From contig VSDK01012728.1 of assembly GCA_009767595.1 (NCBI GenBank), forward strand, positions 709,136 through 773,135: DNA of 64,000 nucleotides, written 5' to 3'. Within the stretch, counting starts at the first letter, position 1; each line of letters starts with the position of its first letter. Source of the DNA: Symbiodinium kawagutii. Lineage: Eukaryota; Sar; Dinophyceae; Suessiales; Symbiodiniaceae. The notes beneath the pieces were generated by a model. The model saw only the letters and a program-made list of their open reading frames with translations. It ran no database searches and was not told where the DNA came from. A program made the position numbers and the translations under genes. Positions 54,597 through 64,000 of the stretch are shown piece by piece.

Positions 54597-54870
54597 CTAA
54601 ATCACGTTGAAACGCCTTCCAACCAATGCCCTTCCTTCTTGCTTCATTGATGTATCATCAAGGTAACCAGAATTCACGGCGAAACACAAAACAATTCCTT
54701 TGAAAACTTTCCTTTGGCACATCATGATGTTTGGTGGGTCACCTGACATTGCCCCATCCCAAAAAAATGCGGAAGTCACTGCCATCGTCCCCAGCGATGA
54801 TTGAAAATAACAATTACGCACCGACAAGGTGTGCCATTCACCTTGAAATCTCCAAAAAGACACACTAACC
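54597..54870 (-). CDS. Putative exon, about 90 codons
   Basis: Acceptor GGTGAGCAG|GG on the minus strand, then an open frame with VSFWRFQGEWHTLSVRNCYF and AMSGDPPNIMMCQRKVFKGI to a TGA. Composition is protein-like throughout. No domain is recognised. Confidence 0.4.
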
Positions 54871-55467
54871 CTGCTCACCAGCTATCTCTGGTGTAGCCCC
54901 CAAAGCCTGAGTAATGGTTGCTTTTCACATGGGGCTTCCTTTGGGCAAACGAAAAGTAATCGATTACGTGGTGTACAAAGCGATTGTCCTGGTTTTTCAC
55001 AGGAAATGCAAGCTTTCAATCTCACTGATATCTTGAAATATCAGACTGATGACTTCTGGTTCCTGAACAAAGCGACCAGCCGGGCAGTTGCCCCAGACCG
55101 CCCCGGAAGCTAACTCGGTAGCTGTTGGGCAACAAACCACTTTTGTCAAATTAATAAATCATCACAGGTCGGATGGAAAAGGACTGAGCACCTGAACATC
55201 ACTTTGAATGATCTTCATAAACCAGCCCTACTTCTACTTCAAGAGGTGGATCTCCACTACACCAAAGCTGGTGATTGATCAACAAATATGCGCTTCAGGT
55301 GGATTTCCAGACATGATCTCCCCCAACCTGGTCACGGCAGGTGACAACGAACGAACGCTACGGTGCTCAAGGCGCAGAAGTCAAGACATAGACCACCAGG
55401 CTGGTTACTGCATGATATTTACCTCACACGCAGGTCGCTGAGTTGATCTGCAATGTGATGAGATGAT

Positions 55468-55569
55468 GTGGTTTCTCAAGTCATAGGGAACCCCAAAAAT
55501 GGTTGGTTTATTACTAATAATGATTAATAATGGATGATTTGGGGGGTCCCCTATTTTGAGAAACCACCA
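55468..55569. mobile_element. MITE-like element, family 1, copy 9
   Basis: TGTGGTTTCTCAAGTCATAGGGAACCCC at the left and GGGGGGTCCCCTATTTTGAGAAACCACC at the right; well-preserved inverted repeats, with a GATGAT-like direct repeat on both flanks. Confidence 0.8.
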
Positions 55570-56036
55570 TATGATGATATCAATGAGATACCGTTGGTCA
55601 ACAAATGTCAACAGCGTAATGACCAGGAACAAACGATGGATAACTAATGGAAATACATCAATGATACTTGATTCCTGAATAGTTGAGACTAACACACTTC
55701 ATGGCATCATCCATCATCTCCAACCTACAGGGGTTCTAGCTCCCACACTTATCAATGAGCAGCCAAGTTTGGGTAATAAGAGGCACTGCGATGGTCTGAT
55801 GTTTAAGTATGTTGACTGTCTAATGAGTGAATGCTGCGATTCTTCCCATCGATGCATACATTTTCTTCACTTCATCTTGCCACACCAGCGAACAGTTGAA
55901 AAGACTATCGGAGAACATCCAACAACAACATCAACAAAAACAAAAGCAAACACAAAGACTCAAAAGCCAGCACAAACAAAACCAACAAAGTCATCATCAA
56001 AAAAACACAACAAACAAAAAACAACAATGAACAACA

Positions 56037-56543
56037 ATGAACAACATCAACGGCAGCATCAATGAGAATTGCATTTTCCAACCACAACATCTTCCCCAGG
56101 CTTCCCATCTCAGATCCAAGAGACAGCATACATTTGAAGGAAATTCCAGGTTCCAGGTCTTCATCAGCAGCGCCAATGACCGGACAATGACGCTAGGTCC
56201 TTTTGCGGCGAGGGCAGGGAGGTGGATCTGGGGCAGCCACGCTGCAGACATCAACGGAGAACGAGTCCAAGACATTGGTATCCATGGACGTGCTGAAGCA
56301 TTGAACACGGACATCCAACATTCAGCATTTGTGGGGTCTGACTGGTTTTCGGATGCCACCTGTAGCTTCCATGTGTTGAGATGTCAATTTCAACAACGGA
56401 AGGGCAAGCATCACCACACTCTCTTCCACATGTTCAAGAACCTCCGCGAACTTCCTACCAAAGTCAAAAACATCGAACTCCCCCCGAAAGCTTGCATGCA
56501 GTTGTGCAAAAAAAAAGAAAATATACATGCCATCCTGGAGTAA
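56037..56543 (+). CDS. Longest unique ORF outside the retroelement (168 codons)
   Basis: ATG at 56037 follows a long AAC/AAA-rich stretch, so the real coding part may instead start at an acceptor CTTCCCCAG|G at 56100. It contains FQVFISSANDRTMTLGPFAA, RWIWGSHAADINGERVQDIG and AFVGSDWFSDATCSF. Codons show a purine-first pattern on this strand. The minus strand is also open for 120 codons, but with less coding-like codons. No family is recognised. Confidence 0.45.
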   Translation: MNNINGSINENCIFQPQHLPQASHLRSKRQHTFEGNSRFQVFISSANDRTMTLGPFAARAGRWIWGSHAADINGERVQDIGIHGRAEALNTDIQHSAFVGSDWFSDATCSFHVLRCQFQQRKGKHHHTLFHMFKNLRELPTKVKNIELPPKACMQLCKKKENIHAILE

Positions 56544-56942
56544 TTGATTATCTAGAATCAACTCCAGGATGAATATATGTGTGTTTATGAAAACATAAAT
56601 TGATACCGATGTGCATATATATATATAAATATATATATATATATGTGAAAACCTTAAATACCAATGTCAATATATGTCATTATGATACCATATGATGTAA
56701 CAAATGTAGACAAATATCAAATGATGGACACGTATGATGTCCTACACTTGGTCACTTGGTCTCTGAAAAAAAGGGAAATGCTTCACAGCTCTTTCCCATG
56801 GCCTATGACGTAGGAACTAATAAACAGCTCAGAGAAAAATATGTTATATCAAATGTTGGTTCTAAGCAATCAACAGGAAATATCTGTTTATGACAGTTGG
56901 TGATAAACAATTTGAGAATCAACAAACAAACGCTAAGTAAAT

Positions 56943-57008
56943 AAACCAATTAATCAGGCAAATCAACCAACTAATCAGGTAAATCAACCAACTCGTCAGG
57001 TAAATCAG
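56943..57008. repeat. About 24-bp tandem repeat (CAACCAACTAATCAGGTAAAT)
   Basis: Three copies of AATCAGGTAAATCAACCAACT with small changes; it encodes an isoleucine- and leucine-rich shadow on the minus strand. Confidence 0.75.
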
Positions 57009-57160
57009 CAAACCAATTGGGTGACCGAATAACTCGACGGCTTGGCCCCAAGCCACCGCACCTGTCTGCTGCAAGTGTGGAAACATCAGTTGATACTCCG
57101 GCAATTTTCCAGACCTCAATGTCGTCGTGGCCACAATGATGGCGACATTAAAATGCACTA
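57006..57160 (-). CDS. Putative exon
   Basis: Minus-strand frame VAIIVATTTLRSGKLPEYQL, then MFPHLQQTGAVAWGQAVELF. The plus strand is open too. Confidence 0.3.
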
Positions 57161-57375
57161 ACCAGCCACAACTAGGATAAACCCACATTCTATGAGAAAT
57201 CATCAATTGAAGCTTCAAGCATTGGATAATACTTCATGTGATAGTGACACATAAAAGGATAGCTTTCGCAAAGCGTTTGCAACTTTCTCGCAAGACTGCA
57301 AGACTTTAGGGTTCTGCGTGCCATGGAAAGTGACAACGGGAAAAAAAGAATGAGCAGCAACAACTGAGTGAGGTT

Positions 57376-57564
57376 TTGCTTTCGCGGGGGGAACTGATAA
57401 AACTCAGTTCATGGAGCGTTTTTGGTTGCTGCCAATGTGATTGTGATGTCGCGAAACGTGCGTGCAGGGGAAACGTGGCATTTCTGACTGAAACTAATGA
57501 TCAAGCAACAGTCAGAAAGCGTAGAGTCTTTAAATGTAGCCCGAAACCACATCACAATTATTGA
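57376..57564 (+). CDS. Putative exon, Cys-rich
   Basis: Plus-strand frame with SWSVFGCCQCDCDVAKRACR and a basic C-terminus, ending in TGA. No recognisable Cys spacing. Confidence 0.28.
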   Translation: MLSRGELIKLSSWSVFGCCQCDCDVAKRACRGNVAFLTETNDQATVRKRRVFKCSPKPHHNY

Positions 57565-57658
57565 TCTTAGGAGGGGGAAGTGATGTTTTGGAGTGCAGAA
57601 TTCCACAGACCCCTCTGAAAGTTTTCCCAAAACAGCCTAGGGTTTTGCACACTGGTCG

Positions 57659-57874
57659 ATGTGGGTATGCCATGGTTTGCAAGCAGAATGGTATGCACTT
57701 TATATGATCTCAATTCACCAACCAAAAAAACAATTCTCTCGTGCTAGACACTATGCATTTTTGGCTGCCCCTGCTGGTCTCTATCTTCGGCAAGGTCTAG
57801 GATTGTGTCATGGCAAATTCTGCAACGATGCAGCATGCGAGCGAGCGGTGCTGCAAAGGGAAACTCTTCTTTGA
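57659..57874 (+). CDS. Putative exon or ORF
   Basis: Plus-strand open frame of 71 codons: HGLQAEWYALYMISIHQPKK, then GLCHGKFCNDAACERAVLQ, ending in TGA. Confidence 0.32.
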   Translation: MWVCHGLQAEWYALYMISIHQPKKQFSRARHYAFLAAPAGLYLRQGLGLCHGKFCNDAACERAVLQRETLL

Positions 57875-58096
57875 AGAACAGTGATATCAACAAACAAGAA
57901 TGACCGCCACATTAGCTCCAAAGATCCCGCTCAGCACAATTGCTTTCCTTCGGGCGAGCAAGGCATGAGGTGCTGAAACATGGCCACCAGCACCAAGCTT
58001 GCAAGGTAACCCTCCACCAACGATATCTGGGGCGCCCCGGCCACACTTTAGCGAGATTCCTTGGATCTTGGCACTTGTGGTTGCAAACCACCAATC

Positions 58097-58417
58097 TTAT
58101 TGGTCGTTGATGGACCCATTTATGACACTATTTCTGGGTGGCATCATCGGTGGTGTAGTGGTGAACATGACCAACAAAACACCATTAACACATTCATCAA
58201 AATGGGAGACACATGCATCGACTTGAAGCCAATTAGGGAGACGCGTTGACATGAAGGACAGTTTGGTTGGATAAATGCCGCCCCACTTTGCGGAATGAAG
58301 CATTGACGATATTGGAAATGATGTCTGCCACTGCCCGCCACTCATGTTTGAATGTAGTGTGCTTTTTTTGCGGAAGCAATAGATGTTGTCTCTGACCCTT
58401 AACAAAAGGTAATTCAT
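58097..58417 (-). CDS. Putative ORF, 106 codons
   Basis: ATG at 58417 on the minus strand; reads NMSGGQWQTSFPISSMLHSA, then LPNWLQVDACVSHFDECVNG. No domain is recognised. Confidence 0.35.
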   Translation of the reverse strand: MNYLLLRVRDNIYCFRKKSTLHSNMSGGQWQTSFPISSMLHSAKWGGIYPTKLSFMSTRLPNWLQVDACVSHFDECVNGVLLVMFTTTPPMMPPRNSVINGSINDQ

Positions 58418-58645
58418 CGGGCTCGAAACAAATCCATCAGCAAATAGCCGTCAGCAAATTCAGAGTTGTCAAGTAGCCTAAGTACAGCCAGGTAGAAGAT
58501 GGTAGAAGTATACGACTGAACATATGCATGCGCATGCACATACATTACATACATCAAATTCCGTTACGGAGCGTTAGCTTGAGTTGCACTACGCTACATT
58601 ACACTACAACCCCTTCCATTACACTACAACCCCTTCCATTACCTT

Positions 58646-59107
58646 TCATCCTTTGACGTACACATGTATGTGACATGCAACGTCCAGCATAGAGTGACAC
58701 TTTCTTGTCTGACTGCGTGCTATACATTCCAGCAAGTCGCAAGCCCCCACGCTTTCTGCCCTGTTTGGATCGAGCATCTCTTCGCTAACTTTACTCAAAC
58801 AGATCTTTGATTTTCTCCTTCGGCCTTTCGCTCCCCGACCTACGGAGGGCGGAATGGCATGTGTGATCATCATATGATCATGGATCAGGATAGCTATGGC
58901 AGCTATGGTAAAGCATCGTGTGAAAGGATACCAATTCAATAAATCATCCTCAAGGTTCACCCTGAGGGTGCAGTCACAAACTTGTGAAATTTCTTTACAG
59001 TGATGAAACGTGTTGGTTCTTTTGTTCTCGAAGTGAGTCACCATCATACGGATAGCCCGTATAGCCATCATTAACCAGTGAACAAAAACATCATTGCCCA
59101 TCTTCAT
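58646..59107 (-). CDS. Putative ORF, 153 codons
   Basis: ATG at 59107 on the minus strand. It contains a hydrophobic stretch FTIAAIAILIHDHMMITHAI, a basic patch GRGAKGRRRKSK and a C-terminal helix-like region KVSEEMLDPNRAESVGACDL. No family is recognised. Confidence 0.35.
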   Translation of the reverse strand: MKMGNDVFVHWLMMAIRAIRMMVTHFENKRTNTFHHCKEISQVCDCTLRVNLEDDLLNWYPFTRCFTIAAIAILIHDHMMITHAIPPSVGRGAKGRRRKSKICLSKVSEEMLDPNRAESVGACDLLECIARSQTRKCHSMLDVACHIHVYVKG

Positions 59108-59154
59108 CCATTATGAAGCATCAACTAGTGGTCAATGAACAGCTATCACCAGTC

Positions 59155-59261
59155 TGGTTGGTCGTTGAACAACCCCTACAAGAAAATATTCGTCAACCAA
59201 CCAGCCATTCTGTTATTGCATGTGGGAAAGTAAAAGATGTTATATAATCAAACCATCAGCT
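59155..59261. mobile_element. MITE-like element, family 2, copy 4
   Basis: TGGTTGGTCGTTGAACAACCCCTAC, AATATTCGTCAACCAACCAGC and GTTATATAATCAAACCATCAGC line up with copies 1 and 2. Similarity to the copy-2 flank continues to the right (AGTAGTTG ... ATTGTCC), so the true element may be longer. Confidence 0.55.
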
Positions 59262-59410
59262 AGTAGTTGTTTAGCAAGACCTGTTGCATATTGTCCCCCA
59301 TGATTAATGGTCACCAACCACCCAACCAACCAGTTGATCTTCTCCCCATTATTAACCATTGTCAATGGTTCATTACCAACCAACCAACCACCCAACCAAC
59401 CGTTCCTCAG

Positions 59411-59499
59411 CCGTCGCCTTTTGTTGAAGACTCCCCGCATGACGCGCAGGCGCTGGACGCACTGGACTCGGCGTCGGAAGCGGCACCTGCCGGGGCCAC
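59411..59499 (+). CDS. Putative internal exon, acidic
   Basis: Acceptor TTCCTCAG and donor GCCAC|GTGACG enclose 89 bp open as PSPFVEDSPHDAQALDALDS, then ASEAAPAGA. Very GC-rich, with an abrupt border to CCAACCAACC repeats on the left. Confidence 0.45.
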
Positions 59500-60099
59500 G
59501 TGACGCGGGCTGACGCCGCAGGATGTCCGTTGCGGTGGCCATGGCCGTGGTAGCTACCAGCGCCATGGGCAGATCCTTGATAGCCACCACCCGCTGGTAA
59601 ACTAACAGTTCGCTGGCTGGAACATCACCAGAAAGCAGCTAAAAATGATGGATTCTCCGTTGCCATGTTAATTTACCATGCAAAGGATAAGGACACCTGC
59701 TGAATGGTTCACAATGGTTGAATTGGGGTGCATGACAGTTTAAGAGTTGTAATGATGATTCATTCGTAATGTTGTTGTTTGATTGGACAATAACATGGGC
59801 CATAAAGGGTCAAGAATATGGTTGATGATATGGTTAACAATATGGTTTGCGAACGGCTATGATGATGAACTATGGGGCATAACAACCACCAGATGGGTAT
59901 GAAACTATATATCAATGTTTATTTCTTGTGCTACTTCCAGATGATTGATGCTTGTTATCCCTGCAACTTATCATTAATCATAGTTATCGAACAATTCAAG
60001 ACTGCCGGTTGCCATCCTTATAAACCATTATGGACCCTACTCATTGACCAACAGAAACTAGAACCTGCATTGATCAACACAATCCATGACGGCTTCACC

Positions 60100-60300
60100 A
60101 CCATACAACCATGACGGCTCGGTGCCGCCCAGGTGCGCTCCATTGGCCGGCGGGAGCCGGGCACCGAAGGCGGGCGGCAAAAGAGGCAATGATAACCTCC
60201 GCGGCGCGTTGCTGGGAGGAACTTCCACCCCCTGGGTGTCGGGCACGCGTTCGTTCGGGGCAGTCCTACAGTCCTGGGTAGCTGTTGGGATTGATTGGAA
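60100..60300. CDS. GC-rich coding-like island, strand ambiguous
   Basis: Both strands are open over about 200 bp. The minus strand is Pro-rich (RRLSLPLLPPAFGARLPPAN), the plus strand Gly-rich (GGSRAPKAGGKRGNDNLRGA). No splice pair decides between them. Confidence 0.3.
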
Positions 60301-60970
60301 ACTCATGGATTCCACCTGTCCGAGGTTGCTGTTCTGATTTCTGCTTGCCATGCTGTGCATGATGTTGTTCAAGCAAATCTTGATTGCTTGCATCGTATCT
60401 GTGCCATCTATCTCTATTTCTACTGGCAAATCTAGTCACATCTAAATGCATCTTGTCTATGACGTCTATCTAATCTAATCTAGTAAGTTCATCTGTCTAT
60501 CTATGAACACTAATCTATTCATTTACCCCAGTCTTTCTATGTCTTTCTAAAGCTCTATCTGTCAATCTACCCTGCCTCATCAACCTATTTGCCTACCTGT
60601 CAATGTGTGTGTGTCTATCTAATCAATCATTCTGTCTTTTCTGTCTACTCACCTCTTCATTTATCTTAATACAAGCATTATGTATTGAACTGTTACGCTG
60701 TGTCTCTACGCTGAACTCTCCAACTATTTTCTTTCAGTCATAGAATCTTTCAACCTACATACATGTCAACCGATCTCCTTATCTACCTATTTTATAGACA
60801 TATATGTATGATCTATCTACCATTTACCTGTCTGACAAATGTATCTATGTATCTTTTGACTGTCTATCCACGAGTTCAACCATACTTTTGTTTTGCATCT
60901 ATGATTATGATCTCTCTGTTGTTTTGCATCTATGTACAGATACCTAGATATAATATAGATACTGTCTATC

Positions 60971-61045
60971 CTGGTTGGTGGCTTCAAACCCTATGAACCA
61001 TATTAGTCGACCAACCAGTTACTAATAATCACCAGGAAAAATACA
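60971..61045. mobile_element. MITE-like element, family 2, copy 5 (right end missing)
   Basis: CTGGTTGGTGGCTTCAAACCCTATGAACCATATTAGTCGACCAACCAG matches the left half of the family and ACCAGGAAAAATAC the centre, but no right inverted repeat is present. ATACTGTCTATC occurs directly before and after it, though the flanking DNA is itself GTCTATC-rich. Confidence 0.55.
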
Positions 61046-61324
61046 TACTGTCTATCTATCCGTACTTTTGTTTTGCATCGCTTGGAGGTAACTGCTTCCA
61101 AGCGGCAAACAAAGCCGTCCGAGGTCCTTGGCAGGAGCTGATGGTGTAAGGATGATGACGTGATGGTTGATTCATGGTGGAATAATGGTGAAACAAACAT
61201 GCCTGATCAAATGAAGGATGTAACGCATCATCAACCTACGGTGGTGTAAGGTTTAAATGATTGACGATGTCAAATAAGCTGTTTGATGGAGGGATGAGAA
61301 CGAACAATCATCGACGATGTTCAT

Positions 61325-61690
61325 TTGTCATTGCTTTGCATCGCTAATTGCTTCGGTAGTGAATTCGAAGACTTGCAGGGGAAATCCGGAAACTTTTGCG
61401 AATGTACTGTAAAGCCGCTTGACAGTGAAAACAACAACGCTATTGGCGCCTTCGGCCATCAGAAACCACCAAACATTGTTGCTGATAATCTTAACCATCA
61501 AGTAGCACCAACTGGAAAAGCGGCAGTTATCAAGTCCAGCGAGAAGCATAAGAGCCAAATAGACTCGTTTGTGAAAGATTTTGCCCAACAAGCATTGCGC
61601 CACAGCTTATCTCCGCTGACTTGTGTTTTAATTGACACCCCAACTGCAGTTTCATCGAGAGTCCCTGTGAATTGCGTCTGCACCGTTTGA
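61325..61690 (+). CDS. Putative exon or ORF, about 120 codons
   Basis: Plus-strand open frame with NCFGSEFEDLQGKSGNFCEC, HQVAPTGKAAVIKSSEKHKS and DFAQQALRHSLSPLTCVLID, ending in TGA. It starts without an ATG. No family is recognised. Confidence 0.37.
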   Translation: MSLLCIANCFGSEFEDLQGKSGNFCECTVKPLDSENNNAIGAFGHQKPPNIVADNLNHQVAPTGKAAVIKSSEKHKSQIDSFVKDFAQQALRHSLSPLTCVLIDTPTAVSSRVPVNCVCTV

Positions 61691-62190
61691 CTCACTGTCT
61701 CGCGAGGCTGTTGCAATTCGACTTGTATTTCCTGGCAGCAGCGAGCAACACTTTACAATAACAAAAACACCCAAGGTTTGTTCGGGCCAATCACTAGTCC
61801 GGGTAGTTTGAAACTATCTTGGGAATTGGTGGATTTGGATGGCTTGGGGAGGTTGAATGTATAAACAAAGTCCTTTGGGACTGGTCAGCGCTAGTCCGAA
61901 AGATTTCCCACGGTTTTTTCATTTGTCTATTCTAAATGACATTCTCTGGTAGATCCTGATCGACACCGGAAAATCACCATTCTCTCTATAGATTGAAGCC
62001 ATTTTCCATCAAGAGCTTCGCAAAGGATTTGTGGAGAAACGGCAGCAAACCAGGCATGGTTAACACTGCCACATGTGTCGAGGTTAGATTGCCATCATGG
62101 CTGACAAACAACATTGGTAAAATATGTCACAGTATGTCACAGTGAGTAGAATGCTGGGGACCACTCAGAGGTGCTCGTGGTGAGGGGGGG

Positions 62191-62243
62191 CTAGCATTTG
62201 CCATAGCATTTGCCATAGCATTTGCCATAGCATTTGCCATAGT
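62191..62243. repeat. 12-bp tandem repeat GCATTTGCCATA
   Basis: Four and a half copies of GCATTTGCCATA, nearly identical. Confidence 0.9.
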
Positions 62244-62464
62244 ATTTCCTCAAATCTGACGGGTAAAGGATTCTTCACCGTTTGCAAAGTCCTGAGGACA
62301 AACACGTTACTCGACAATCGTCAGGAACAACTTTTGCCATAACAAGTATCATCTTATCCCAATCCACAAACACCCAAACCCATTGCTAGCCCTGAAATAT
62401 TATGAACTATCATCAATCGTTCTTAACCACAAACTCTCATTGGCAGTAACCATCAAAAGCCACC

Positions 62465-62605
62465 AGATTCGTTCGAACCACAGGCCCCAGGCCACTTGTG
62501 GCTGCAGCGGTCCTTATCCACCTTTCCCACCAGCGAATTGAGCCAGTTAACAGGCCTAAGCTCGGTGCTTCACCGGTGTCATTTGGGCCAGTGGGTTCAC
62601 AATAG
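62465..62605 (+). CDS. Putative terminal exon
   Basis: After CCACCAG, an open frame RFVRTTGPRPLVAAAVLIHL continues to KLGASPVSFGPVGSQ and TAG. A second plus frame is also open. Confidence 0.33.
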   Translation, partial: RFVRTTGPRPLVAAAVLIHLSHQRIEPVNRPKLGASPVSFGPVGSQ

Positions 62606-63277
62606 GCAACAATGAGTTGATGGCTGGTTGATGGCTGGCAACAAGATACTTGGTTTGCCCTGGAAAGCAGGTATTATGGTTGATGAGTGGTTTGTCATTG
62701 GTCCTAGTGTAACTGTTCATACTTGGCTAAGAGCAAACCAGGCATAGAAGTACCGGGTGACACCAGCAATACATCTACTGGCCGATCCATCCCGCTGATC
62801 TGGGCACACGTACATGCTGTAGATGAACACATAACACCCATAAAGATGAATGAAACCTACTGTAGTAGTGCAAACTATGGGTGAAATCATTCAAAAAAGT
62901 GTGATGTGAGTTCAATCAAGGCAAATTAATGTATGTAAGCAAATCCAACATGCAGGATGAACAAATTTATCACGAATCATATGATCAACATGTACTTCAT
63001 CAGTAGGTTCATGGTGTGTATAGAGGATCCGGAAATGTATACGCAGTGGAGTCTATAGCCTGGCGGCCTCGCGCAATGTATTGCAGTGCAGTTCAGTCTG
63101 TAGTGGTGCGATGCATTGCTGTTGAAGTGCGGTGTGGTGCGGTGCATCGTGGTATGGTGAGGGGGGGGTGGAGAGTAATGCGGGGCAGAATATGTATGTG
63201 TCTGTATACGAAACCTGCATGAAACGCAGTACATTTTCACCAACGTAATGTATAGAAATCATTCTACATATTCTATT

Positions 63278-63400
63278 CTAAATATATATAAATGTATATA
63301 TATATATAAATATATATCAGTCAGTTTTTACACATGCATGTATATATGTAGGTATAGAATATCAAATATATATATATATAAATATATATATATATATGAG
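63278..63400. repeat. AT-rich TATATA blocks
   Basis: Several TATATATA runs of 10-16 bases. Similar blocks occur at 1517-1550, 44530-44560, 47706-47770, 54420-54485 and 56615-56645. They are low-complexity DNA; no gene is supported in them. Confidence 0.8.
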
Positions 63401-63623
63401 GCGTCGTCAAAACCTCTTGTTGGAGGCCAATACCAAAATCAAAGGGTATCGGTTTTTGGAGGGGACCCTATCGCTTTACATAGTTTTGTAATGAAAACGC
63501 ACATGAATATTAATTACAACATTAAACGGTATTGGCTAATTATATGAAGAAAGGTCCAAATTAATGATAATTCTCACTATGTAATGTATTGACCCGGCTT
63601 TTGCAATCACTGACATTGACTAA

Positions 63624-63772
63624 GCTGGAAAGATTGCTGGAGTCCTTGTCACTGTTGTGATCGCTGCTGCTCTTAAGTCGGCTCACATTGCTTTCTATCA
63701 GGCGGCCGCTCTACTATTTGCTTTTGCTTCCCTGGCTGGTGGGACTCACGTCTCCCACGTCCGAATGGGCCT
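63624..63772 (+). CDS. Putative exon encoding a membrane segment
   Basis: Plus-strand frame KIAGVLVTVVIAAALKSAHI, then AAALLFAFASLAGG: two hydrophobic stretches that would each span a membrane. It ends at a consensus donor GGGCCT|GTGAGT (or at TGA 63774-63776 if unspliced). Confidence 0.42.
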
Positions 63773-63869
63773 GTGAGTCTCCCGGGCATACTTTTTGAAG
63801 AATTGGCTATCGCTAGGGTATCGCCACGGGTATCGCTAAAATCGTTTGACCTGGGCGAGGATACAACTG

Positions 63870-63962
63870 GATACTCTCCCTCAGCAGCACAAGCAGCAGC
63901 ACAAGCACAAACAGCAGCTTCACAGGCAGCAGCGGCACAGGCAGCAGCAGTAGAAGCAGCAC

Positions 63963-64000
<38 letters not shown>
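63870..64000. repeat. (AGC)n array at the right window edge
   Basis: Imperfect CAGCAGCACAAG units pass into a pure AGC run that reaches the window end, so its full size is not visible. On the plus strand it could encode poly-Gln, poly-Ala or poly-Ser. Confidence 0.9.

Overview
This 64 kb window looks like nuclear DNA of a dinoflagellate, most likely from the Symbiodiniaceae or a relative. That is an inference from four things. The only long coding block is a Ty1/copia-type retrotransposon with dinoflagellate-like motifs. There is an interstitial TTTAGGG-type telomere-like run at 38919-39003. Short GC-rich, coding-like islands of about 60-170 bp, often with an AG|G-type acceptor and a GT donor, are separated by kilobases of AT-rich DNA. 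Simple repeats and tiny palindromic elements are very abundant. There is no bacterial operon structure, and I recognised no rRNA gene, tRNA gene or spliced-leader gene.

The centrepiece is one complete LTR element on the minus strand at 9095-20915 (11.8 kb). It has two 179-bp LTRs (TG...CA ends, two mismatches between them), a 5-bp target duplication GTCAG, a polypurine tract and a primer site that matches the anticodon arm of a tRNA instead of a tRNA 3' end. In sense order it encodes a coiled-coil Gag, CCCH zinc fingers, an aspartic protease, integrase, reverse transcriptase (YVDD) and RNase H, which is the copia order. After RNase H it does not stop but carries about 1,400 more codons: a region with a PC-motif like cytosine-C5 methyltransferases, an SGNH-hydrolase-like stretch, an unmistakable Tpt1/KptA tRNA 2'-phosphotransferase domain, an acidic and lysine-rich linker, and a zinc ribbon. 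The pol frame is broken by several frame changes and one TAG, while the Tpt1 reading frame is open for 884 codons. The pairing of a half-tRNA primer with an element-borne tRNA-repair enzyme is the most interesting hypothesis in the window.

The left arm (1-9089) and the right part (20921-64000) are intergenic or intronic in character. They hold exon-like islands on both strands, a second and badly decayed copia RT remnant at 21550-21690 whose YVDD reads YVGD, and at least three families of about 70-115 bp inverted-repeat (MITE-like) elements scattered through the window. They also hold a 1 kb satellite of a 14-bp unit (25505-26550), a 1 kb satellite of a 12-bp unit (51701-52678), a 40-bp repeat array interrupted by a 181-base assembly gap (52684-53059), and many microsatellites. 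The exon-like islands cannot be joined into genes from sequence alone; they are listed individually with moderate or low confidence.
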